Positions 56,901-64,000 of a stretch of 64,000 bases of DNA are shown one piece after another. The translations under genes and the position numbers were made by a program. The DNA is from Mesostigma viride (taxonomy: Eukaryota; Streptophyta; Mesostigmatophyceae; Mesostigmatales; Mesostigmataceae), in the NCBI GenBank assembly GCA_009746045.1, contig RPFO01000670.1, positions 1,468,954 to 1,532,953 on the forward strand. Direction: 5' to 3'. The notes beneath the pieces are model-generated. The model made no database searches, was not told the origin of the DNA, and saw only the letters and a program-made list of their open reading frames with translations. Every line of letters begins with the position of its first letter. Position 1 is the first letter of the stretch.

Positions 56901-59786
56901 GCCACCATGCCCACGCCCGCTGCCCGGCTCATGAGCTTGCCCCATTCAGCCATGGAGCATCCCCGGCTGGGCTTGGGCACATTCCAATACTTTGCGCTCG
57001 CCACGACCGCTGGCTTGATGCAGTTCTCTTCGCTGGCATATATCTCCCGCCAGCTCGGCCGCATAGCCAACAGGTCGAGCAGCCGTGCCTTCCCCGCCAC
57101 CTCCGCCTTTGGTAGACTCACCGCGTCCGCGCGCAGTTGTTCATACTTATTCTGCTTCCCATATATTGCATCAGCACCTTCTTGCTCCTGGCCTGTCGCA
57201 ACGCCACCAACGCGGCGACTGTGCCAGGTTCAGTTCTTCTTGACCCCCGCAAGGGCCTCCTCCCTCCCCTTAGAGCACTCCCCTCTAGGGTTAGGAGGAG
57301 GGTCTGTCCCCCCCACACACAGCCAATTAAGCCAGCGTACTACCTTGCATTTCAGTGTGTACTCGCGGTGGCGGCGCGTGGCACGCTGTCGCCGGCATGC
57401 CGATCTCACCCTGCCCCACGCGGTGTACGCTGGCCTAAGTGGGTATGGCAGCAGGAAAAGGGAGCGGTCCCGCTGGGATTCTATTTTCCTACTTGTTGGG
57501 CCTTGCTGAGCTTGTCCAAGAGGATCGCAGTCTGAAGGGCTGCCTTGACAGCCGGGGTGGCTGACAGTGCACCCTCGTCCCAGATTGGCAGGAGGTGGCT
57601 TGCCACCTTCCACCCTCCCCCTCCTTGCCCCTCCACCTGTAGCAACGCCGCCACCACCCTCAATAGGTACTCCATGCCCACAAGCTCCCGGCTGCTGAGC
57701 CCAGCTCCTTGAGAAGGGTGTCCATGGCCAATGCAATGTTCATGACAATATTCCTGTTCTCCATGTTCCGCCAATGTCCAGGCTTGATTGTCATGACCCA
57801 CGACCGGATTCCCATCCCATTGTCGCTGGCGTCCTCCAACACTCCCGGCAGCACCCACTCCCTCATTCGATATTTCACGCTCTTGGCTCGGCTCGGCAGC
57901 GCCACCCCTTTCGAGGCCTTCAAGTGGCTTCCCGCCCCCTCTATTCCTCCCAGCGCTGCCTTCAAGCCTTGCATGAATTTCTCGGTTGCGGCCTCCCCCT
58001 CCTCGTCCTCCTCGTTGTCCTGATACTGGGCTTCCGGAGGTGCCCCAACGAATGTCGCGAACCTCGCCCTTGTTTCCTTTCCGACAGCCCCCCCACCTGC
58101 CGAATTTTCGGCCGTGCCTTTCGGCTTGGCCATTTTTCGTTGCGCAGGTGTCGTTGGTGGCAGCGCCTCCTCGTCGTCCGCTGGAGATCTGCTGCGGCCA
58201 GCAGTTTTGCCACCAACGCTTCGTTTGGGTCAGTGCGTCCAACACGTCGGTAACGACGACGTGATCAGCCAGCTGGCAACTGCACGACAGACCTCAGCTG
58301 GCTCGAGCTGCATGAGCTGGCATCCGTCACCCAGTCCTCGGTACCGAAGACCTGCTCAACTGCCCCCACTGCCTCTGCAGGGCTGGTGCACTTGGCGAGC
58401 AGAGTGGCGAGCTGCTTCTTTTTGGTGCTGAAAGCGACTGGCGGGTGACTGGCAGCAGCAGCCCGCGGTGTGGGCGTCCCGTCCTCCTCCCGCGCTGCCT
58501 GCCTTGCTGTAGCCTTGCGCCCCTTCGGCATTGCTGCTCAGGGCCAATAATGGCTCCGACAGTCAAGGTTCGTCCAACCAGAGGTTCGTTTTCCCTGGCT
58601 TGCTGTCGCCGCCCTTGTGAAAAGAAAAGAGGCCGACCCAGATAGCTAGGTGGGTTTGTTTTTGTCTTTTTTGCGTGTCACGCGACCTTGGCCCGGACGG
58701 CTTTTTTCGCAACGCAAATTTTGCGTCTGAATTAACAAATGACGCAATTTGGCGGTCTAATTGCCGACGGCCGTTACGTAAGGCTGCCAGGCTATTAGGT
58801 CACATATTGCATGAGAAGAAGAATCTAGTTAATCACTAGGTCAATAACAAAGAAACCTAGACAGTGGCAGGTCTACATCTCAACGTAGCTCCTGCCACCT
58901 GGCCAGAAAAAGCTGGCCAAATCTTGTGTCACTACCGATCCGGATCAGGCCGCAGCGGCCACAAAAGGTATGGCACGTGAACCCAATAACCTTAGAACTA
59001 TAGCGGCTACCCTTCTATCTCACTATAAAGAAACTATGTTCAGAGAACCACGATCGCGTGAACGCAGGCATGGGCAATCGCCAGGCGGGATGAACATAGA
59101 TAGGCTCTTCATTGTTGACAATATGGGTGGTGAAATATTGTTAGGTCACCCTATTGCAGATAAATCCTTTCTGTGCACCGACTTGCTAAGCTGACAGCAG
59201 CTGCGTCTCCGCTGGGGGCTGCTGCATATGTTGTAAATATCTGCCTGCACTCACATTCTTGGCTGAAAATAGGTGAAGGATCTTATGCTGGCACTGGACT
59301 CATCGAAGGGTACAAATGCGAGGCTGCCAGTGATGAAGGCGGCATTGGAAGCGTGAGTACCGGATGTTTAGCACATGGAGACCTTTGCTTTCTGCAAGAA
59401 AGGTTGGACTGGCCAGCATTCTTTTTGATTTAAGCAGGTTAATTTGTCATCATTGATAGATCGAAACCAATTTATTTATTCAAAGCGGATGAGAAAGGCC
59501 GACGTTTGTACATAGCTCTCTTATATTGTAGTATGCATGCAATCTAAGGACGTGACCACTGAATATATTCTCGCTATCTTGCTTGCTGTTCAATCACATG
59601 TGCGCACACCCTCGGACCACTCCGTAAGAGAGAACTTACATGCTTGGCCAGTCGCGGCCATCTGCCTGCATGTGCCTATGCCACCATGCCATGTGCAGGT
59701 ATCAAGAGCTTGCGCAGGCCCCTGAGTTGAGAAACAAGGATTTCTCGGGCATCTTTAAGTATGTCTATGGCAAGGAACACACATGA
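44956..59786 (+). CDS. HIBADH: 3-hydroxyisobutyrate dehydrogenase, mitochondrial
   Basis: Model: 44956-45021, 45322-45543, 46399-46558, 47114-47211, 48939-49034, 49410-49552, 50233-50317, 59273-59352 and 59699-59786, joined; all eight intron phases agree, 345 aa. The enzyme oxidises 3-hydroxyisobutyrate to methylmalonate semialdehyde with NAD in valine breakdown. Exon 1 is a separate 22-residue Arg-rich, acid-free leader (MLRFARLAGQHVL), a plausible mitochondrial presequence. GLGNMG (34-39) is the NAD site; VDMSTIHP follows. DAPVSGG (164-170) binds substrate. K217 in QVAKICNN (catalytic Lys, with N221) and VKDLMLALDSS (from 291) follow, and the end is KDFSGIFKYVYG. The frame is intact although intron 8 (50318-59272) is about 9 kb and holds a minisatellite and two transposons. 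A paralogue of the beta-hydroxyacid dehydrogenase family with another substrate is possible. Confidence 0.93.
45597..45765. repeat. 20-bp minisatellite in HIBADH intron 2
   Basis: About eight copies of cttgtcagcagatgttctcg, starting some 55 bp after the donor at 45544. Confidence 0.92.
47365..47535. repeat. 21-bp minisatellite in HIBADH intron 4
   Basis: Eight copies of tttggcagcttctgaaagat plus g; the first two carry 'atatg' in place of 'agatg'. Confidence 0.94.
48625..48662 (+). repeat. Half hairpin with AT-rich tail in HIBADH intron 4
   Basis: ggtcacgtgcttattaattaat matches the 3' half of the hairpin-and-tail unit at 3585-3640 and 35868-35930. Confidence 0.4.
49590..50045. repeat. 23-bp minisatellite in HIBADH intron 6
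   Basis: About 20 nearly identical copies of ttagagtgcgattgccaagc plus taa. Only one a-for-g variant (near 49751) and one variant in the first copy are seen, which points to recent homogenisation. Confidence 0.96.
50452..51572. repeat. 70-bp minisatellite in HIBADH intron 8
   Basis: Sixteen copies exactly 70 bp apart, with cgtgtctccttcccacgata, ctatatcccatgatctcttg and caaggataatgccgtgccat. Copies differ at a few shared sites (t/c in tg[tc]acaagg, at/ac in 'aatgcc/aacgcc', gccg/gcca), so they can be ordered by variant. Short ORFs here are shadows. Confidence 0.96.
51897..51904 (+). repeat. Left 8-bp target-site duplication (CACATTGT)
   Basis: Directly precedes the terminal inverted repeat starting at 51905, and is repeated at 53492-53499. 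Confidence 0.85.
51905..53491. mobile_element. Non-autonomous hAT DNA transposon
   Basis: The ends are inverted repeats: CAGTGCTTTTAGTAA at 51905-51919 and its exact complement at 53477-53491, with partial match continuing inward. The element is flanked by a perfect 8-bp duplication, CACATTGT. An 8-bp duplication and CAGTG-type ends are hAT hallmarks. Next to both ends lie clusters of palindromic GTCAGC/GCTGAC and CTGACGCGTAAATTT motifs (51930-52090) and a 33-bp direct duplication with gtccgacgcgccgccaacgg (53387-53455), which look like subterminal transposase binding sites. At 1587 bp with no transposase it needs enzyme from elsewhere. It sits in HIBADH intron 8. Confidence 0.85.
52636..52833 (+). 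CDS. Short ORF inside hAT element, possible transposase N-terminal remnant
   Basis: A 65-aa ORF with GKIKSGGIAAFFMPKQAAD and an acidic end (DDDD). The IAAFF motif recalls short aromatic N-terminal motifs or PCNA-binding boxes, but nothing firm. It could be the start of a deleted transposase gene, or chance. Downstream, 52880-53045 holds two copies of ttcaagtgaggcccaaggc with following sequence. Confidence 0.25.
   Translation: MGEGMAPEGILGKIKSGGIAAFFMPKQAADTAKAPAPGPRAIVGVGQAADANEALPSDDDDRLVL
53492..53499 (+). repeat. Right 8-bp target-site duplication (CACATTGT)
   Basis: Directly follows the terminal inverted repeat ending at 53491. Confidence 0.85.
53952..54071 (-). repeat. Split direct repeat B2
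   Basis: Copy of B1 (54541-54664): accgtggaactc, taaccagactct, tattaaaacaatgagtggag, ctcatgggaacacttattgc. Confidence 0.85.
54111..54537 (-). repeat. Split direct repeat A2
   Basis: Matches 58621-59054 almost throughout, from aaagaaaagaggccgacc to cagagaaccacgat, with scattered substitutions and small indels. Confidence 0.9.
54477..55463 (-). pseudogene. Tyrosine recombinase of the retrotransposon, C-terminally truncated
   Basis: The 328-aa frame carries an IHPNPGPP motif (53-60, also common in LINE endonucleases), an alpha-helical core-binding region (about 70-160) and the first catalytic box, FRHYLRILEALNLRV (197-211, R202). Around residue 267 the frame runs into repeat B1, so the expected C-terminal HxxR and nucleophilic Tyr boxes are absent. 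I infer a deletion between the catalytic domain and B1. Confidence 0.75.
54541..54664 (-). repeat. Split direct repeat B1
   Basis: Lies between the recombinase and A2; its copy B2 forms the element's other end. The broken recombinase frame reads through it. Confidence 0.85.
55319..57121 (-). pseudogene. Reverse transcriptase-RNase H of the retrotransposon, frameshifted
   Basis: The first frame (57121-56645) has CFGVAKGVGELRFIVNRKLG, entering the RT domain. After a shift near 56760 the second frame (to 56191) has DLVSYYYSIEVPEWWWDYQG (the DL..AYY.I.V......G motif A region) and APMLSITIDDLVAS with the catalytic DD pair. RNase H follows: VVVSDASTYGQGVVY (56094-55681) and, after another shift, LVDSAAAWGCLAKGRSSS and a PADGVSR end (55666-55319). 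Domain order RT then RNase H directly before the recombinase fits the DIRS order. Confidence 0.8.
57481..58531 (-). pseudogene. Gag-like ORF1 of the retrotransposon, frameshifted
   Basis: Three frames make up one stretch: MPKGRKATARQAAREEDGT at 58531, then a basic to acidic part near 58133 (ETRARFATFVGAPPEAQ, NEEDEEGEAATEKFMQGLK), then HWRNMENRNIVMNIALAMD, and a last frame ending VKAALQTAILLDKLSKA at 57481. No zinc knuckle is seen. Position upstream of RT suggests Gag; homology is not shown. Confidence 0.5.
58621..59054 (-). repeat. Split direct repeat A1 (element 5' end)
   Basis: Near-identical to A2. After its end (cagagaaccacgat) the host intron resumes at 59055; HIBADH exon 8 follows at 59273. 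Confidence 0.9.
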
Positions 59787-59914
59787 TCAGGGCACATGGC
59801 CGAAGACGAACGAAAAGTGAGCGCACGAACAAGCCAACATCATCACGGGGAGCAGGTGCTCTAGCATGTGCACAGTTCATGCATGCCCACGTGGCTCATT
59901 GGCTCCATTCTAAT

Positions 59915-59968
59915 TAATATTAATTAGTCTTATGTCCCTGTTGGGGGACCACGGACCATTAGCTGACT
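59915..59968 (-). mobile_element. LINE-family 3' end remnant
   Basis: On the minus strand: ggtccgtggtcccccaacag, ggacataagac, then an attaatatt tail. The terminal stem-loop resembles those at 3228 and 36320. It lies 130 bp after the HIBADH stop codon. Confidence 0.5.
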
Positions 59969-60078
59969 TCCCCAATTTACTTAAGATATAGTAGACGTCT
60001 CCCCAAGACGTCAATATGTACATGTATTTCCACAGCTAGAATAAAAGGTGGGCCTTGCAAGTGAGGCCTCAGGCTAAT

Positions 60079-60909
60079 CTTGCACGCAAATCGGTGTAAA
60101 ACTGGCTTTTGAGCTTCAAACTTCGAACTTCAGAGGGCGGGGGCACTGCGGGGGCTGAGATTAAATAAGCGGTACCTTGAAATTAAATAAGAGGCGTGCC
60201 TCTATGAGGATATATATTTGGAGGCGAGTTTCTATTGGCTTTAATTTGTAGCATTGTACGACAACATGTCAAGGGTGACGGAAAGTACTGAAGTCGCGGT
60301 AGTGTCGCGGAGACGTTTCTACTTTCTAGATGGCGAAAAAAATGAGGTTTACTCCAGCGATATCGGTGATGAATGTTAGTGCATTGGCACCTGGTACTGC
60401 ACGACGGTATTGGACGGAGTTCCCGGTCTGGCAAGCGGAGTTTGCATCTCACGTTCAGAAAAGGGCTCGGGAACACGACGCGGCGCGACGTTGTAAAACG
60501 GCTCACAGAAAAGGAACCTAGGCGACTATTTGGCGGCGCGTCGGTCGTGACGTTGTTTTCTACGTTGGATCTGCATCTACGGCGTTGGTGGGTTGTTTCG
60601 AAACCCGGTCGATGAGATTTTACGGAGAAGTCGGGTATATAATTGATCCTTTTTTGACAAATCCGAGAATATGTAAAAGTCGAAATGGAAATGAATTACA
60701 CAGCTTGATATGTTGTCGTTCATTACTACAAGTGAACGCCAATCGAAACTCGCCTCCAGAAATATATCTTGATAGAGGCATGCCTCTTAATTAATTTCAA
60801 GGTACCTCTTAATTAATCTCGGTCCCCGCCCTCTGAATTGAAATCGAAGTTTCAAAGTTTCGAAGTTGGGCTCGAGACAATCAGTACAAATTGCCGCCTT
60901 GCACGCAAA
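60079..60909. mobile_element. Long terminal inverted repeat element with 12-bp flanking duplication
   Basis: Arms of about 150-180 bp are inverted copies: left 60115-60280 has cagagggcgggg, gagattaaataag, ggtaccttgaaattaaataa, gaggcgtgcctctat, tggaggcgagtttc; the right arm (60700-60880, complement) has the same parts in order. CTTGCACGCAAA occurs at 60079-60090 and 60898-60909, immediately outside. Long arms with a duplication of about 9-12 bp recall Mutator-like or foldback elements. The interior (60285-60695) has only small ORFs on both strands with no recognised transposase. Confidence 0.75.
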
Positions 60910-61260
60910 CTATGCCTCCCATGCTTTTAATATTTCCTAGGACCCACAGATGGGGGGTCGTAGTACCCTTTTACAATGTCCGCCCAACGCTGCTTTTCCG
61001 GCCTGCATATCCGATCATGAATATCTGCTCGTAAGAGGGGCTCCATAGATCATATATACGTCTGAAGGATCCGGCCTGAACCTGTATGTACATATCAGAT
61101 GCTTCTAATATAACAAATTGTAATTCCTTGTCTTTGAACCCATGAGCTTGCATGAGTAAGTTGAGTTAACATAGCTAGGCGCGGGCCGGCCGGCAATTGC
61201 AGGCGCTTTGATAGGGCTCGGTTGTTGCCCCTTATAGCTGGGGTCCAGCGCCAGCCTGCC

Positions 61261-63974
61261 TCAAAAATCCACGTCATCATCCCCCGCATCGTCCAGCGAC
61301 GAGGCGTCCATGTCCCATGACGGCGAGTCGTGCAATGCGGGCCCCTTGTTCTTGGCGCCCGGTCGCGGGGCGTCGTCCTCGTCCGCGTCGGACAGGCTGG
61401 AGAACATCTTGTCCATGAAGTTCTTCTTGAGGCTCTCAAACTTGGAGTTGTCCTGCACAGTTAGCACACATGCGCATATAATTACCCATGGGCCATGTGA
61501 AGGAGATTTATGGGATACATGACACATGCATGCAGAAGCCATGATATACTGGCTATAAAAATGTGCATACATCGGCAAGTGAACACGGAACCCCGGACGA
61601 GCAAGCTAGGCGGAGGCCGGCATAATTATGCATGCAGCAGCCCGAGCCATCAACAACATCCCATAACTTCACGCGCATGCACCTGCGCATCTACAACTAC
61701 CTGGCCGCTCCCTTCTGGACATGTTTTTGCAGCGCCGGGGCCGGCCACCTTCCTCGATCACAGCAGCTAGACAACGTACATGTGCATGCATTGAGAGTGA
61801 GCAAGCAGGCCTGGGGATGCTAGCAACATGGCTCGAGGGTGCTGGCAACATGTGACGACAGGAGTTCCCGACCCTCAACACCAATGCACGCATACCTACG
61901 GTGGATCATTGGCCAGGGCAACGTACTCAAAGGGGGGGTACCGCCGTGTGCATCTAGAAGCCCCCCGGCACAGTTCCCCCCCCCCGCCCCCGCTCCATAC
62001 ATGTACACGAAGGTCCACACGCATGCAGATCGTTGAGGCAGGCAGCCAATTCAGTAAACCCAACCCTGCCCAGTGCCGGTACGCACAGATGCCCATACCC
62101 AGCCACCCGGCGTGATCGATCGTATCACAGACGCGCTGTATCCGGAATGTGTATACATACACCAAATTATCGACACCGGCAGATGTCCAGTGCCACTCTG
62201 AAGGACGCAACGACACAATCACATATTTGCCCTGTTTCTCCCTTCCATGTACGTACTTCCCCTCTGTTTCAAATGATTGCGCAAGCTATATTTAGTGGGC
62301 GCAGATAGGTCATCAAAGGACCTGGAAGAGTGTGGTTTGGGAGGTCGAGCGGCAGGCCCATTCAAGCAGCATAAAATCTCAAGCATGGGAATTTGGCAGC
62401 CGCTACAACAACTCTGGCGGGAACGGAGCAGGCAGTTTTGAAGGGTTCTGCTCCCTACAATCCCTAATCCGTCCCAACTCCATCCCTAGTTCCCTACTCC
62501 AAGCTCGTGTTGACACGCCTGTGTCATGCTTGCACCCTGTATAGTATCTACCTTGCGCAACGCGGCGATCCTCTGTGCTGCCGCCTGCTTCTTCTCCTCC
62601 AGCTGGCGCTCCGTGTCCTTGAGATCCGACGCCTGCTTCTTGGCTGCACGCATGGATAGTGGAATTCAATGCATGGATAGTGGAATATAGAGCCGGCCCG
62701 AATTGGCGGATGGGGAGCACATGCAGGCCTTGCATGTGCTAGCAGCCACCGCGATATGGCAAAGTTATATATAAGATGAATAGATGGGAATGGCAGGATA
62801 TGCCGGGCTCAGCCATGGCAAGCAATAGCTAGGACGGGCGGCTAGGGAGAGGTGGATATCAAGGTCCTGGGCAAATTAACGTGCAAAGTGACATGGCAGT
62901 ATTCTGAGAGCGCCGAATAAACACGCATACCGCCCAACAGCTGCAGACTTGTTCGTCGGTGTATGGCACACACCTCGTAAAGTTTTGAAACCGACAAGAG
63001 TGACTGCGAAAGCTTACCTAGAGACTCCAACTTCTTGGAGGACTTCTCCATTGCAGCGTCCAAAATGCTCAGCAGCTCTCCAGTTTTCTGTACAACCACG
63101 TGCAAGTGACAATGGCAGCTGTGATGTGAGACGCAACAAGACCATTTCAAGACAATATAAAAGAGTGGCATCACCATTATCGGATGCAGCAAAGTGTGGT
63201 AATGTATGGTGAGGAACGTTCTCATAGATCGCCTAAGATGGCTTGGCTTCAACAATTAAAGCCCTTGGGGATATTTCTCATCATTTCTCCCGCCCTATGC
63301 GTTGCACGTATCAAGTACGGGAGTCTTACACATAGTAAAATAGTGCACAGTGTGTATTAGTTTAACCCTACAATGTGCAGACAAATGTGTGTGAACTCAT
63401 ACTGCACACAAACCTGGTTGAACTCCTCGTATTCAGTTTGAAAGGCGCTGATGCAACCCTGAAATCCTTGGATCGCTTCTTTCAGTTGAGTTTCAACACG
63501 GTTCAGTACCCTGGCCATGGATTTCTCCACAGCCTGCCGCTCTTTGGATATGCTTTGCCGGCATTCCTGTACCATGGCCTGCGAGTCGGCTTCAAAGCTG
63601 AAAGCAGTTGCCATGATTCAATGCAGAAACGGATGCGATGTTAAGCAAGTAAGTATAGCAAGCATGCATGAAAGCATTTCATGCAGGGCTTATAAGATGA
63701 ACGGGTTATTACAGCAACCGAAATGCCCACGCGAAACATTAGCAGTCTTACGCTTTTGCGACATCCTCAATCTTCCTCTTTTGACGACCCTCTTTTTTCA
63801 CTGCCATAGTCTTCCAGAGCTCCACGATCTGCCCGAAGCCACTGCAAAAAGCAATTACAGGCATATTGACAGGAAACCGATAACAATAAGAACAGGGTAA
63901 GAAAACCTAATATTGGACACCTCGAAGTCGACCGAATTACATAAGTGTCGCTTTCGGCACAGAATCTTCGAGTC
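61261..63974 (-). CDS. Coiled-coil protein with acidic C-terminus (3' part of gene)
   Basis: Model: complement of 63907-63974, 63752-63841, 63414-63597, 63018-63087, 62552-62643 and 61261-61452, descending; phases agree, 231 aa visible, 5' end outside the window. The protein is largely a continuous charged helix: FGQIVELWKTMAVKKEGRQK, then SISKERQAVEKSMARVL, YEEFNQKTGELLSILDAAM, DLKDTERQLEEKKQAAAQR, FESLKKNFMDKMF, and an acidic end SSLDDAGDDDVDF. A basic RQKRK could be a nuclear signal. I do not recognise the family; a synaptonemal SYCP3/Cor1-like coiled coil is one possibility, without a diagnostic motif. Its 3' end converges on the dehydrogenase gene. Confidence 0.8.
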
Positions 63975-64000
63975 CTGTGAGCAGCGTTAGACTTGCTCCA

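Larger units (their letters stand above)
53952..59054 (-). mobile_element. Tyrosine-recombinase (DIRS-order) retrotransposon with split direct repeats
   Basis: On the minus strand the order is A1 (59054-58621), gag-like, reverse transcriptase, RNase H, tyrosine recombinase, B1 (54664-54541), A2 (54537-54111) and B2 (54071-53952). This A1-ORFs-B1-A2-B2 arrangement is the defining layout of PAT/Ngaro-like members of the DIRS order. Such elements integrate by recombination through a circle and leave no target duplication; none is seen. All coding parts carry frameshifts, so it is inactive. It lies antisense inside HIBADH intron 8, 450 bp past the hAT element. Confidence 0.85.

Noticed and set aside
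59173-59240. Candidate HIBADH exon reading SPLGAAAYV
   Set aside because: It resembles the PLGA..Y motif by chance. No donor joins it in phase to the last exon, while 59273-59352 (VKDLMLAL) joins perfectly on both sides.

Overview
This is a nuclear window from an intron-rich eukaryote, most likely a flagellated alga or related protist. The genes have GT-AG introns and separate-exon domain architecture. They include an actin-related protein of the dynactin ARP1 type (land plants lack dynactin), a Golgi-type family 29 sialyltransferase, a mitochondrial valine-pathway dehydrogenase and a bacterial-type DUF3422 membrane protein. A short (CCCTAAA)2 motif and the mix of non-LTR, hAT and tyrosine-recombinase retroelements fit an alga (stramenopile or green). 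I could not fix the lineage from sequence alone.

I rebuilt five protein-coding genes exon by exon, and every intron phase in the models joins in frame. They are: (1) minus strand, 26659 to 7805, GT29 sialyltransferase-like, 10 exons, with one exon junction left ambiguous; (2) plus strand, 28145 to 33493, DUF3422, 6 exons, 460 aa; (3) minus strand, 43870 to 37139, ARP1/centractin, 6 exons, 379 aa; (4) plus strand, 44956 to 59786, 3-hydroxyisobutyrate dehydrogenase, 9 exons, 345 aa, with a separate transit-peptide exon; (5) minus strand, 63974 to 61261, 3' part of a coiled-coil protein whose 5' end lies outside the window. They form two divergent pairs (GT29/DUF3422 and ARP1/HIBADH) and two convergent junctions filled with transposon remains. 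They show no sign of working in one pathway.

The left 5.4 kb is a graveyard of one LINE family: a pol fragment, an ORF1-only element with a 12-bp target duplication nested in an older copy, and an ORF2 3' fragment. The introns carry very large tandem arrays, each with its own unit (10, 18, 20, 21, 23, 24, 29, 34, 38, 39, 44, 47, 50, 61 and 70 bp). The largest are a 1.85-kb array of a 10-bp unit and a 3.1-kb array of a 50-bp unit whose monomer carries a copy of an exon 3' end and its splice donor.

Intron 8 of the dehydrogenase gene is about 9 kb. It holds a 70-bp minisatellite, a 1.6-kb hAT element with a perfect 8-bp target duplication, and a 5.1-kb tyrosine-recombinase retrotransposon with the A1-ORFs-B1-A2-B2 split direct repeat layout. 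The dehydrogenase reading frame stays intact across all of it. A further long-inverted-repeat element with a 12-bp flanking duplication lies at 60.1-60.9 kb. Most long ORFs in the window are artefacts of stop-free tandem repeats.
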